Source: JBAXPV01 sp037132075
GTDB taxonomy: Bacteria > Bacteroidota > Bacteroidia > Bacteroidales > CAIXZF01
NCBI GenBank assembly: GCA_037132075.1
Contig: JBAXPV010000027.1
Coordinates: 1 to 50,985 of the forward strand
DNA length: 50,985 nt
Direction: 5' to 3'
The translations under genes and the position numbers were made by a program. The notes beneath the pieces are model-generated. The model searched no databases. It was not told the DNA's origin and saw only the letters and a list, made by a program, of their open reading frames with translations. The number at the start of each line of letters is the position of its first letter. Within the stretch, counting starts at the first letter, position 1. This document shows positions 8,261 through 16,980 of the stretch, in pieces.

Positions 8261-9208
8261 ATGGGTATCTTTTCTTTTTTCACTAAGGAGAAAAAGGAAA
8301 GCCTTGACAAAGGTCTCTCCACAACCAAAGAAAGTGTTTTTTCACGCATCAGCAAAGCTTTGCTTGGCAAAACAAGCATTGATGATGAGGTGCTGGACAG
8401 GCTTGAAGAGATTCTCATCATGTCTGACGTTGGCGTTGAAACCACACTCAAAATCATCAAGCGGATTGAGGCCAGGGTTATCAACGATAAATATGTGGGT
8501 ACCGACCAGCTCAACCGCCTGCTAAAAGAAGAAATTGAAGGACTCATCACCGTCAATGACTGGGGTGCCAACGATGAATTCATCCTGCCTGCCGATAAAA
8601 AACCCTATGTCATCATGGTCGTCGGTGTCAATGGCGTGGGAAAAACTACCACCATTGGAAAACTTGCCTACCAGTTTAAAAAAGCAGGCCAAAGCGTAAT
8701 CCTCGGCGCCTCTGATACATTCAGGGCTGCTGCCGTTGACCAGCTTACGATATGGTCAGAAAGGGCAGGGGTTCCCATGATCACCCAGGGAATGGGCGCA
8801 GATCCTGCTTCTGTTGCCTTCGAAACGCTTACCGCTGCCCTCGCTCAGAAGTCTGATGTCGTTATCATCGACACCGCAGGACGTTTGCATAACAAAATCA
8901 ACCTGATGAACGAACTCTCCAAGATCAGGCGGGTCATGCAAAAGGTAATTCCCGATGCACCCCACGAAATACTCCTGGTATTGGATGGCTCCACAGGCCA
9001 AAATGCCTTTGAACAGGCTAAACACTTCACTGCTGCCACAGAAGTCAATGCACTTGCCATTACAAAACTTGATGGCACCGCCAAAGGAGGCGTCGTCATT
9101 GGCATCTCTGACCAGTTTCAGATCCCGGTGAAATATATTGGGGTGGGAGAGAAGATCGATGACCTCCTGGTCTTTAACAAACATGAATTCGTAGACAGTC
9201 TTTTCTGA
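8261..9208 (+). CDS. ftsY: Signal recognition particle receptor FtsY
   Basis: 315 residues comprising the N domain (~1-100) and the SRP GTPase G domain: GVNGVGKTTT (P-loop near residue 125), DTFRAAAVDQL, DTAGRLHNK and TKLDGTAKGG. It lacks the long acidic A domain of E. coli FtsY, as is normal for this phylum, and begins with a short amphipathic/basic stretch (MGIFSFFTKEKKE) suited to membrane contact. It docks ribosome-SRP complexes at the Sec translocon. The start ATG lies 23 bases after a strong terminator, so it either depends on read-through or has its own promoter, which I could not identify. rimO follows after four bases. Confidence 0.97.
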   Translation: MGIFSFFTKEKKESLDKGLSTTKESVFSRISKALLGKTSIDDEVLDRLEEILIMSDVGVETTLKIIKRIEARVINDKYVGTDQLNRLLKEEIEGLITVNDWGANDEFILPADKKPYVIMVVGVNGVGKTTTIGKLAYQFKKAGQSVILGASDTFRAAAVDQLTIWSERAGVPMITQGMGADPASVAFETLTAALAQKSDVVIIDTAGRLHNKINLMNELSKIRRVMQKVIPDAPHEILLVLDGSTGQNAFEQAKHFTAATEVNALAITKLDGTAKGGVVIGISDQFQIPVKYIGVGEKIDDLLVFNKHEFVDSLF

Positions 9209-9212
9209 TCCA

Positions 9213-10523
9213 TTGAAAACAAAGAAATCTCCGCTGAAAGTACATATCACCACATTGGGATGTGCCAAAAATCTTGTCGATTCTGAACACCTGATGGGTA
9301 AGCTCAAAGCCGCAGGCCTTGATGTCAGCCATGAGTCACTTGGAAAAAAGGTTGACATCGCAATCCTCAATACCTGTGGTTTCATTGGTGATGCCAAAGA
9401 AGAATCCATTGATACAATACTTGGCTTTGTTGAAGCGAAAAAGCTTGGCCAGGTAAAACGACTTTTTGTGATGGGTTGCCTGTCACAACGCTATCGTGAA
9501 GATCTTCAAAAAGAAATCCCCGAAGTCGATGGCTTCTTTGGCGTGAATGAACAACCTCTTTTGATCAAGGCTATCGGCATCGACTTGAAAAAGGAATTAA
9601 TGGGTGAGCGATTGCTCTCAACACCAAAACACTTTGCCTACTTAAAAATCTCTGAAGGTTGCGACCGAAAATGTTCTTTTTGTGCGATTCCTTTGATCCG
9701 GGGCAAACATGTCTCTGTTCCCATGGAAGAGTTGCTGGCAGAAGCAAATCAGCTTGCCAACGAAGGCGTGAAAGAGCTTAATATCATTGCCCAGGACACC
9801 ACCTACTACGGCCTGGATCTTTATAAAGAAAAGAAATTGCCGGAATTGCTGACCAGGCTTAGCGAGATCAAAGGTATTGAATGGATCCGTTTGCATTATG
9901 CTTACCCGCTGGGCTTCCCGATGGAGGTGCTTGATGTAATCCGGGAAAATGACAAGATTTGCAAATATCTTGACATTCCCCTTCAACATATTGACTCCGG
10001 CCTCCTAAGCGCAATGAAACGTGGTGTTTCCCGCAAAGCAACACTCGACCTGATCAGTAAAATCAGGGAGAAAGTGCCTGGAATCTCTATCAGAACCACG
10101 CTGATCGTGGGTTTTCCCGGTGAGGACGATATCGCTTTTCAGAAGTTAAAAGACTTTGTGTCAGAAGCCAGGTTCGAAAGACTGGGGGTATTTACCTATT
10201 CCCGTGAAGAAGATACTTCTGCATTTCCATTGGGCGATGACATTCCTGAAGAAATAAAAAGACAAAGGGCTGACGAGATCATGGAACTCCAAATGGAGAT
10301 TGCAGCCTCCTTAAATGAGGAAAGAATCGGACAAGAATTCAGGGTAATCATCGACAGGGAAGAAGCAACGCATTATATTGGCCGCACTTCTTTTGATTCC
10401 CCTGAAGTTGATAACGAAGTGATTATCGACAAAAAAGCCCGGACTTTGGAGCCCGGGCAATTTTACAACGTAGAAATCACAGGATCAGACTACTACGATC
10501 TATTAGGTAAAGTTATTCTTTAA
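9213..10523 (+). CDS. rimO: Ribosomal protein S12 methylthiotransferase RimO
   Basis: 436 residues, the family length. The N-terminal UPF0004 domain has Cys17 (TTLGCAKNLVDS), Cys55 and Cys89 for one [4Fe-4S] cluster; the radical-SAM domain has Cys150-x3-Cys154-x2-Cys157 (GCDRKCSFC) for the second; a C-terminal TRAM domain follows (~370-436). It adds a methylthio group to the conserved Asp of ribosomal protein S12. The start is a TTG at 9213, four bases after the ftsY stop; no ATG exists before the essential GCAKN motif, so the non-ATG start is required. The 3' end overlaps the convergent DUF5777 gene by 11 bases. Confidence 0.95.
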   Translation: MKTKKSPLKVHITTLGCAKNLVDSEHLMGKLKAAGLDVSHESLGKKVDIAILNTCGFIGDAKEESIDTILGFVEAKKLGQVKRLFVMGCLSQRYREDLQKEIPEVDGFFGVNEQPLLIKAIGIDLKKELMGERLLSTPKHFAYLKISEGCDRKCSFCAIPLIRGKHVSVPMEELLAEANQLANEGVKELNIIAQDTTYYGLDLYKEKKLPELLTRLSEIKGIEWIRLHYAYPLGFPMEVLDVIRENDKICKYLDIPLQHIDSGLLSAMKRGVSRKATLDLISKIREKVPGISIRTTLIVGFPGEDDIAFQKLKDFVSEARFERLGVFTYSREEDTSAFPLGDDIPEEIKRQRADEIMELQMEIAASLNEERIGQEFRVIIDREEATHYIGRTSFDSPEVDNEVIIDKKARTLEPGQFYNVEITGSDYYDLLGKVIL

Positions 10524-11412
10524 ACGCTTTTGGTTTCTTTATCGTAAATGACCTGCTCAGGTTAAACCCAAAATAGATATCGCCTTTCGACCATTTACCT
10601 GTTGTCTTGGTTAGAAAATTCTGCTCAAACTGAGCCTGGGTGTTGGTACAAATTAACTGAAATACGTGACCTCCCGTTTCAACATCCATTCCAATACTAA
10701 AACAATTGGTATATTTCCAGCTTACCTGACCGCTAGGTGTATAATAATACTCTGCATTAACAGAAACGCGCTGGCTAAGCTTGTATCTTCCTCCTGCACC
10801 CACTGAAATAATGTCATTATGGTCTGCTGCCTTAGGTACCAGGTTATGATGTACTACGCTGGGCATCAGCTGCAAGGAGAGATCATTGCTGAATTTCCTG
10901 GCGATCAGCCCCTGAAAACAATATGAAAAACGTGAGGTCTCATAATTTCCCCTGGCAGGATCTGCCCAGCGCAAGGAATTTACTGAAGTACTGGCGAAAA
11001 CGGTCAGGGTTATGGGCATATTTTTCTTACCTGTACTTTGCCTGAGAACTTTGCCTTTTAGGAACCCATCATAAGTCTTTTCATATGTGCTGCGCCCAAA
11101 ACCACAAGCAAGCCAGTCATTGATTCCGTATTCAAAGCCTAATCGCATGGTTGCCTTATCTAATCCCCAAAAGTCATATGCACCACTATTCAGTGCCCCA
11201 AAGCGATGGGAGAGGAGAAAAATCATGGTGCCACTGGCAGGATTTTCAATAGAATGCCCTGTGGCAAGCCTGGTTGCTTTAAAGGTTGCTGAGGTATAAT
11301 CTGTTGTGCTTGGATCAGTATCTTTGAACATATCCATAAGATCCTGAGAATATCCATGGATAGAAAATCCAACAAAAAGTAAAGTCGCGAAAAGAAAAGA
11401 TTTATACATCAT
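10513..11412 (-). CDS. DUF5777 family outer-membrane beta-barrel protein
   Basis: 299 residues with signal peptide (MMYKSFLFATLLFVGFSIHGYSQ) and alternating aromatic beta-strands ending in a strand suited to outer-membrane insertion. The stretch ATRLATGHSIENPASGTMIFLLSHRFG is diagnostic of DUF5777, a Bacteroidota barrel family whose function is unknown; the text is interrupted here at residue level only by conservative variation. It sits 15 bases downstream of a yceI gene in a likely operon with an OB-fold membrane protein. That trio recurs in the phylum and may concern quinone or heme carriers, since YceI proteins bind isoprenoids, but this is inference. Confidence 0.85.
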   Translation of the reverse strand: MMYKSFLFATLLFVGFSIHGYSQDLMDMFKDTDPSTTDYTSATFKATRLATGHSIENPASGTMIFLLSHRFGALNSGAYDFWGLDKATMRLGFEYGINDWLACGFGRSTYEKTYDGFLKGKVLRQSTGKKNMPITLTVFASTSVNSLRWADPARGNYETSRFSYCFQGLIARKFSNDLSLQLMPSVVHHNLVPKAADHNDIISVGAGGRYKLSQRVSVNAEYYYTPSGQVSWKYTNCFSIGMDVETGGHVFQLICTNTQAQFEQNFLTKTTGKWSKGDIYFGFNLSRSFTIKKPKAFKE

Positions 11413-11427
11413 ATTATTATTAATTTA

Positions 11428-11979
11428 CTATTTCATCTTGTCCATGCTAAGGTCTACGTTCACATCAATAGATTCCGTAAAACTCTTGGCTACGGCAGCA
11501 GGGATTTTGATATTAAAATCAGCATAGACAACCGCAAATTTTGATTTCAGCATGATTTTATCACCCTTAACTTCAAAAGTTCCTTGCTCTGTTACTTTTT
11601 TAGTGACCCCGTGAATCACCAGGTTTCCTTCAACAGTAGCTTTGTAAATGCCGTCTTTTGCAAAGTTAATATCGGAAGCATTGGTAACTTTCCCCGTAAA
11701 GTTGGCAGAAGGAAACTTATCTGATTCCATATAATTTTCATTGAAATGCTCTTGCATCAGAGCCCTTTCGAATACAAATGATTTTACAAGAACCTTAAAC
11801 ACAAGGTTCGTAGTTTTTACATCATAAGCACAGTTGACCTGGTTATTTTTGGCTTCAACATTTTCCATAGTAGTTTTTGAAAAAATGTGGACCAAGCCAT
11901 TTTTGGTGACAAAGACCTGGGCATTAAGGCTTAAGCTAAGAAAACAAATAAAGCCTGTAATAGAAAGGATGCGTTTCAT
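11428..11979 (-). CDS. YceI family periplasmic lipid-binding protein
   Basis: 183 residues with a signal peptide (MKRILSITGFICFLSLSLNAQ) and the lipocalin-like YceI fold: ..GLVHIFSKTTMENVEA.., FVFERALMQEHFNENYMESDK, FPSANFTGKV and VEGNLVIHGVTKKV. YceI proteins bind polyisoprenoids or long-chain amphiphiles in an elongated barrel in the periplasm. The gene lies between the OB-fold protein gene (65 bases upstream) and the DUF5777 barrel gene (15 bases downstream). Confidence 0.9.
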   Translation of the reverse strand: MKRILSITGFICFLSLSLNAQVFVTKNGLVHIFSKTTMENVEAKNNQVNCAYDVKTTNLVFKVLVKSFVFERALMQEHFNENYMESDKFPSANFTGKVTNASDINFAKDGIYKATVEGNLVIHGVTKKVTEQGTFEVKGDKIMLKSKFAVVYADFNIKIPAAVAKSFTESIDVNVDLSMDKMK

Positions 11980-12044
11980 AAAAGAAATATTAAGTGGATA
12001 AAGATAATTGAATAGGTTGTTTATTGTTTAGCCCATATCAAAAA

Positions 12045-12482
12045 CTATTCCACAATTGATGCACTTTCTAAAATAACATCCGTATCATTATATCCCTGGC
12101 AAACGCCTTTAATCTTCACGGCTTGTTTGCTTTTCAGTTTTTTTGCGCCTTCATTAAATTTTTTCAGGAAGCTGCAACGAATTCCCTGAGGACCAAACAT
12201 GCCTTGTTCGCAACTAAAAACAGCAACACATAAGGTGTCATTATGAACTTCTACAGTATCCACATTTCCACTGATTTCCAATACCTTGCCATTGAATTTT
12301 GGGTTAGCAGTGGCTGTATCCGTTTTGTAGGATTTGTAAAGCTCTTCAGACTTAAGGCTATATTCAGCCTTTGCTTTTTCGAAATCGGTATGCGCCTTGT
12401 TAAACATAAAAAAATACACATAAACTAAAGCAATAATGCCGAGTACGGCCAGGCCGAGTATGACTTTTAACCAGGTTTTCAT
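12045..12482 (-). CDS. Membrane-anchored tRNA_anti-like (OB-fold) protein
   Basis: Start placed at 12482 (MKTWLKVILGLAVLGIIALVYVYFF), giving 145 residues with a single N-terminal membrane segment (~5-28). A longer frame from 12626 would overlap trmD and pass through a poly-C/AT-rich leader, so it is rejected. After a helical linker (residues ~30-55) comes an OB-fold of the tRNA_anti-like family (NGKVLEISGNVDTVEV...AVKIKGVCQGYNDTDVILESASIVE). Family members are periplasmic small-molecule or protein binding modules despite the name; the role is unknown. The 5' region has an (AT)n tract and a run of eight G on this strand. Confidence 0.8.
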   Translation of the reverse strand: MKTWLKVILGLAVLGIIALVYVYFFMFNKAHTDFEKAKAEYSLKSEELYKSYKTDTATANPKFNGKVLEISGNVDTVEVHNDTLCVAVFSCEQGMFGPQGIRCSFLKKFNEGAKKLKSKQAVKIKGVCQGYNDTDVILESASIVE

Positions 12483-12562
12483 AAATAATATATATATATG
12501 TTTATTAAAAAAATTAATGCCCCCCCCTGAAAGAGAAGCCTTATTAATTAAGCCGCAAGATA

Positions 12563-13240
12563 CTAAATTTCCAATAATCCAGGCCTGCGTTGTTGGGTTC
12601 TTTCCAGGGCTTTTTCTTCCTGCCATTTTCTGATTTTCTTATTATCACCAGATAACAAAATCTCAGGCACTTTCATCCCTCTGAAATCAGCAGGTCGGGT
12701 ATAGACCGGTGGCGAAAGCAAGCTATCCTGAAAAGAGTCGCTAAGCGCTGAAGATTCATCATTTAAAACACCGGGGATAATTCGTATCAAAGCATCACAC
12801 AAAACCATGGCCGCTAGTTCACCGCCTGACAATACATAATCGCCGATAGAAATCTCACGTGTGATATAGGCTTCCCGGATCCGCTCATCAATACCTTTAT
12901 AATGGCCACAAAGCATGATAATGTTATTGAAAGTCGACATTGAATTCGCAATGGACTGCTCAAGAAGTTCTCCATCCGGGGAAAGATAAATGACTTCATC
13001 GTAATGCCGTTCTTCCTTTAGTTTCTCAATGGCAAGAACAATCGGTTCCACCATCATCACCATGCCTGGGTCTCCACCATAAGCATAGTCATCCACCGAC
13101 TTATGTTTATTGGTAGAATAATCGCGGATATTGTGCAGGTGAATGCTGACCAGATCTTTTGCCTTCGCCCTGTTAATAATAGAGTAGGAGAAAGGGTCAG
13201 TAAACATTTCCGGGAAAAGTGTGAGTATATCAATCCGCAT
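12563..13240 (-). CDS. trmD: tRNA (guanine-37-N1)-methyltransferase TrmD
   Basis: 225 residues, normal family length. The SPOUT trefoil-knot landmarks are present: MRIDILTLFPEMF, DDYAYGGDPGMVMM, LCGHYKGIDERI and SGGELAAMVLCDALIRIIPGVL. It methylates N1 of G37 in tRNAs reading CUN, CCN and CGG codons and prevents frameshifting. It is the last gene of a TPR-aroE-trmD unit (9-base gap to aroE) rather than lying in the usual rpsP-rimM-trmD-rplS cluster. Confidence 0.97.
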   Translation of the reverse strand: MRIDILTLFPEMFTDPFSYSIINRAKAKDLVSIHLHNIRDYSTNKHKSVDDYAYGGDPGMVMMVEPIVLAIEKLKEERHYDEVIYLSPDGELLEQSIANSMSTFNNIIMLCGHYKGIDERIREAYITREISIGDYVLSGGELAAMVLCDALIRIIPGVLNDESSALSDSFQDSLLSPPVYTRPADFRGMKVPEILLSGDNKKIRKWQEEKALERTQQRRPGLLEI

Positions 13241-13249
13241 TTATAGAAT

Positions 13250-14008
13250 TTAAAGGTTCCAGATTTCCCAGGCAGCCTCTGCCTGTTTATAAAGCATTTC
13301 AGTTCCGTTTTTTATCATTGTGCCGCATTCCTTACCCAATTGAAGCAAGGGTGTCGTGCCCGGGTTATAAACAAGGTCATACAACAAATGTTGAGGACCT
13401 AAGGTTGCCCTTAATTGCGGGACCAGCGTGATGCATGGAAAGGAAAACTTACAACCTTGCGTACCGGCAGGCGTTGCATTAATGATAAGGCTAGATTCCA
13501 GGAAGTCCTCCGGGATCAGTTCTGAATAAGAGAGAACATCAGACCTGGTAGCTATCCTGCCAACCTTTTGAAAAGAAATACCTAAATCTCTCAGTACATA
13601 AGCCACGGCATTGGAAGCCCCGCCATTGCCGAGTATCAGGGCTTTTTTATGATGTGGCTGAAGCAGTGGCTCAAGGGATTTCCGAAATCCAATGACATCT
13701 GTATTGTATCCTTTCAGAACCAATCCCCCATGATCTCTGATAAACTGTATGGTATTTACAGCATTGATTTCATGTGCCACAGAATCTACTTCATCCAGGA
13801 AAGGAATAACAGTTTCTTTATAGGGTGTGGTGACATTGAGCCCTTGGAATGGCAAACGTTTAATCAGACCTGGGAATTCCCTGATATTGTCAAGAGGAAA
13901 TAAATGATATTCAGCATCGGATATTTCTTCACGCTGAAACTTGTTTTGAAAATATTCCGGGGAAAATGAATGACTCAGGGGATAACCGATCAATCCATAA
14001 AAACGCAT
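13250..14008 (-). CDS. aroE: Shikimate dehydrogenase
   Basis: 252 residues. The N-terminal shikimate-binding domain opens with GLIGYPLSHSFSPEYF and has the catalytic lysine motif NVTTPYKETVIP; the Rossmann domain carries GNGGASNAVAYVL; INATPAGTQG and LVYNPGTTPLL complete the family signature. It reduces 3-dehydroshikimate to shikimate with NADPH in aromatic amino acid and chorismate biosynthesis. It lies between a TPR gene (15 bases upstream) and trmD. Confidence 0.95.
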   Translation of the reverse strand: MRFYGLIGYPLSHSFSPEYFQNKFQREEISDAEYHLFPLDNIREFPGLIKRLPFQGLNVTTPYKETVIPFLDEVDSVAHEINAVNTIQFIRDHGGLVLKGYNTDVIGFRKSLEPLLQPHHKKALILGNGGASNAVAYVLRDLGISFQKVGRIATRSDVLSYSELIPEDFLESSLIINATPAGTQGCKFSFPCITLVPQLRATLGPQHLLYDLVYNPGTTPLLQLGKECGTMIKNGTEMLYKQAEAAWEIWNL

Positions 14009-14023
14009 CCTGGATAAATTTTA

Positions 14024-15436
14024 CTAAATAGCTGATTTTCTGTAATTTCCAATGAATGCCGTAAGATCTTGATTGTCCCTGAGGTCCGGAAAGAAATCAT
14101 ACAATTGCTCGTAAGTCTCAAACGAAAGCGTTAGTGGATTTTCGAGGATTAGCAAAGCTTCTGGTATCCTTCCGGAAGTCCAGACAACACTGGCGAGATG
14201 GTATTTCAGCATGAAATCATCCGGAGATTCCTCCATCGCAGCAATCAACCTTTCTTCAGCTGTCTGCAAATCGCCCATATCGGCATATATCCATGCCTGG
14301 TGATCCCGCAAGCCTAAAGCCAAGGGATCGATTTTCGCAGCTTCTTCCAATGCAGCCAGTGCTTCGGCATACCGTTTCTGATCTGATAATAAATCAGCCA
14401 GTTGTTCCCAAAAATCAGGATTTTCAGGATAAAGATCGATCGCTTTTTTCAGGCAATCGATCGCTCTCTCAATTTCACCTCTTGCTTCAAAAACTTCACT
14501 CATGCCGATATAGGATTCGGCAAAAAACTCATCCATATCCCTCGCCTTTTCAAAATAGAGCAAGGCATTATCATAATCTTCTAATTCCTGGTAACATTCA
14601 CCAATATAAAAGAAGGTGGTAACTTCCGGTTCTTCGAAATTCATCGTTTCCTTGTACAACTCAAGTGCCTTCTCATAGTTCTTCAGGTTAGCGAACGCAT
14701 TGGCCTTGTTGAAATAAGCCGAGGAATAAGACTCATCGATGGCAATCACAAAATCATAGGCATTGATCGCATTCTCATACTCTCCGCTGGTACTGTGTAA
14801 AACGCCCAGACAAAACCAGGCAACCTTGGAATAGGGCTGTTTGTCGAGGAAATCTGTAAACCATTGAATCCCTTCGTCTAGCTTTTGAACTACTTCATAG
14901 CAAAAACTGATCTCATAAAGTGAAGAGAAATTTTCAGGATTGAGGGCAACGCCTTTTTTGAGGTAATCGAGCGCCATGGCATAATTCGCAAGGTTCTCGT
15001 ATTCAAAGGCTATGTAAGCATATACTTCATCTTTTTCCTCCGCCTCAGGAAGAGCTTGGAGGTATTGTTCAATCGCTTCAGGATAACGTTTGAGTTTGCT
15101 AAACAAGGCAGCCCTGCTGAAAAGGATGTCAATATTAAGAGGATCAAGAATTTCAGCTTCATCCAAAACCAGCAATGCCTCTTCACTTTTATCAGAAGCC
15201 AACAAAAAATGTGCTTTACGGATTAGAAAACTGACATTCAACGGATGCTGACTCATGGCCAGGTTGATGGCCTGACGGGCCTTACTGAGGTTGTTGCGTT
15301 CCAGGTAAAAATCAATGATATCCTCAAAATCATCCACATCAAAGAAATACTGACCTCTAAAACCTAACATACCTTCAAATCGCTCAATAAGCGAGCGCGT
15401 TTCCTGATCATCCCATGGCTCAAACTCAGCACCCAT
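14024..15436 (-). CDS. Tetratricopeptide repeat protein
   Basis: 470 residues made almost wholly of TPR helices, about a dozen consecutive 34-residue units (for example VAWFCLGVLHSTSGEYENAI, DFWEQLADLLSDQKRYAEAL). There is no signal peptide, so a cytoplasmic scaffold is likely. The composition is acidic. Bacteroidota often carry such a gene directly upstream of aroE, but its partner is unknown. The first gene of the TPR-aroE-trmD unit; a -7-like element lies just upstream. Confidence 0.9.
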   Translation of the reverse strand: MGAEFEPWDDQETRSLIERFEGMLGFRGQYFFDVDDFEDIIDFYLERNNLSKARQAINLAMSQHPLNVSFLIRKAHFLLASDKSEEALLVLDEAEILDPLNIDILFSRAALFSKLKRYPEAIEQYLQALPEAEEKDEVYAYIAFEYENLANYAMALDYLKKGVALNPENFSSLYEISFCYEVVQKLDEGIQWFTDFLDKQPYSKVAWFCLGVLHSTSGEYENAINAYDFVIAIDESYSSAYFNKANAFANLKNYEKALELYKETMNFEEPEVTTFFYIGECYQELEDYDNALLYFEKARDMDEFFAESYIGMSEVFEARGEIERAIDCLKKAIDLYPENPDFWEQLADLLSDQKRYAEALAALEEAAKIDPLALGLRDHQAWIYADMGDLQTAEERLIAAMEESPDDFMLKYHLASVVWTSGRIPEALLILENPLTLSFETYEQLYDFFPDLRDNQDLTAFIGNYRKSAI

Positions 15437-15454
15437 ACCTTTACATTATGTACA

Positions 15455-15462
15455 CAAAATTA
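15455..15462 (-). promoter_or_regulatory. -7 element upstream of the TPR-aroE-trmD unit
   Basis: TAATTTTG on the minus strand matches TAnnTTTG, 18 bases before the TPR start codon. No TTG is found at 19-20 bases spacing (the nearest is 14 bases away), so only the -7 half is supported. Confidence 0.4.
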
Positions 15463-15571
15463 GGGATAAACAACGGCAATCATTCCGGATTCTTGCAGTA
15501 TTATTAACAGTATTTAAGAAATTTAATACTAAATATCTAATTTGCAGCCTATTACGACTTAATAAATCCTT

Positions 15572-16591
15572 TTATAAAACAATCTCCTTTAAGGCTTTGC
15601 TGGTTAATTGAAGCATTTCCTCTGTAAAATCAAGGTGCGTAACAAAGCGAATGGTTTGGTTGCTCAAGGAAAAAGCATGAATGTCATGTATTTTAAGTTT
15701 AGTAAGAAACTGATTTGTAGTCATTCCAGGCTTAAGCTTAAAGTAAATAATATTCGTTTCTATGGGGACCACTTCATCGACACACGACAGGGATTCCAGG
15801 ACAATGCCCAAAGCTTTTGCCCTGCGGTGGTCCTCTTTGAGCCTATCTATATGGTGATCCAGTGCATAAATACCGGCAGCAGCGAGAAATCCGGCCTGAC
15901 GCATACCTCCGCCCAAAACTTTGCGGATCCGCCTGGCTTTTTTAATGGAGACAGCATCACCTGTTAATACAGACCCGACCGGGGCACCCAATCCTTTTGA
16001 CAGGCAAATTGAGATGGTATCAAATAAGTTCCCATATTCAGCCGGGCTATTGCCAGTTTCAGCCAGGGCATTAAACAAACGGGCGCCATCGAGGTGTAAG
16101 CGCAAATCATGTGCCTGGCAAACACCGGCAATGGCTTTAATTTCATTAAAGTCATAGATAGCGCCACCCCCTTTATTCATGGTGTTTTCAAGACAAACAA
16201 GCCGGGTGACAGGGCGATGCACATCATCAGGATTGATATTTGCTTTGACTTGTTCGGCACTGATTCTCCCGCGATCGCCTTCAAGCAAACAAACGGAGGC
16301 TGCTGAATTAAAGGCAATGCCACCGCCCTCATAATAATATATATGAGCAGTATTTGCACAGATCACTTCATCACCAGGCTGTGTATGTAATTTTATGGCA
16401 ATCTGGTTTGCCTGGGTCCCGGAAGTACAAAAAATCGCGGCTTCTTTCCCAAACAGCTTTGCTACTTTTTCTTCCAAAGCATTCACTGTTGGGTCTTCGC
16501 CAAAGACATCATCACCAACAGGAGCTGAGAACATAGCCTCCAGCATAGCAGGAATGGGGCGGGTGACGGTATCGCTTCGCAGATCAATCAT
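15572..16591 (-). CDS. ltaE: Low-specificity L-threonine aldolase
   Basis: Start set at 16591 (MIDLRSDTVTRPIPAML), the conserved family N-terminus; six extra residues upstream are not needed and would overlap ppnP. The 339-residue fold-type I PLP enzyme has the cofactor lysine at Lys199 (ISICLSKGLGAPVGS), plus LHLDGARLFNA and the AIFCTSGTQAN phosphate-binding region. It cleaves L-threonine or L-allo-threonine to glycine and acetaldehyde. The gene starts two bases after ppnP ends, so the two are co-transcribed. Confidence 0.94.
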   Translation of the reverse strand: MIDLRSDTVTRPIPAMLEAMFSAPVGDDVFGEDPTVNALEEKVAKLFGKEAAIFCTSGTQANQIAIKLHTQPGDEVICANTAHIYYYEGGGIAFNSAASVCLLEGDRGRISAEQVKANINPDDVHRPVTRLVCLENTMNKGGGAIYDFNEIKAIAGVCQAHDLRLHLDGARLFNALAETGNSPAEYGNLFDTISICLSKGLGAPVGSVLTGDAVSIKKARRIRKVLGGGMRQAGFLAAAGIYALDHHIDRLKEDHRRAKALGIVLESLSCVDEVVPIETNIIYFKLKPGMTTNQFLTKLKIHDIHAFSLSNQTIRFVTHLDFTEEMLQLTSKALKEIVL

Positions 16592-16593
16592 AT

Positions 16594-16875
16594 TTATTCG
16601 TAATAGCAAATATATGCAGATGCCTCATCAGCCTTCACTTTGAAGCGGATACCAGAGGGGATGTCGAAGGTATCATGCAATTTGTATGTCTTCCAGCCAC
16701 TTTCGCCGGGCATCTGAACATGCAAAGTGCCTGCAGTAACAAGCATATGCTCTACTGTTGATGTGCCAAATTCATATTCTCCGGCAACCATAACACCAGC
16801 AGTGGCTTTGCCTGCAGCGTTTTCAAAGGCCAGGGATTTTACTTTTCCGTCGAAGTATTCGTTTACATTAATCAT
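16594..16875 (-). CDS. ppnP: Pyrimidine/purine nucleoside phosphorylase PpnP (DUF1255)
   Basis: A 93-residue single-domain cupin with the PpnP pattern: NVNEYFDGKVKSLAFEN, AGVMVAGEYEFGTS, EHMLVTAGTLHVQMPG and the C-terminal FDIPSGIRFKVKADE...YICYYE. The E. coli homologue phosphorolyses several nucleosides. It is immediately upstream of ltaE in a two-gene unit. No clear promoter was found in the 105 bases before it. Confidence 0.92.
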   Translation of the reverse strand: MINVNEYFDGKVKSLAFENAAGKATAGVMVAGEYEFGTSTVEHMLVTAGTLHVQMPGESGWKTYKLHDTFDIPSGIRFKVKADEASAYICYYE

Positions 16876-16927
16876 AGTATGAATGGTTTAGTTTGGTAAT
16901 ATACTTTTCGTGAGCTGAGATAAATGT

Positions 16928-16958
16928 AAAAAAAAAGCTGACTCAAAAAGGAGTCAGC
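16928..16958 (-). terminator. Intrinsic terminator downstream of the C1 peptidase gene
   Basis: A perfect 8-bp stem GCTGACTC/GAGTCAGC (16937-16944, 16951-16958) with a 6-base loop; the plus-strand A run at 16928-16936 becomes the T tract on the minus strand. It lies 22 bases past the stop codon of the peptidase gene. A T run on the other side makes it potentially bidirectional. Confidence 0.8.
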
Positions 16959-16980
16959 CTCATTTTTTAAAACATCACTT

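Noticed and set aside
10435..10460. GCCCGG...CCGGGC hairpin with A and T runs inside rimO
   Set aside because: It looks like a terminator but lies within the conserved TRAM-domain coding region of rimO, 60-90 bases before the stop; base pairing is likely incidental.
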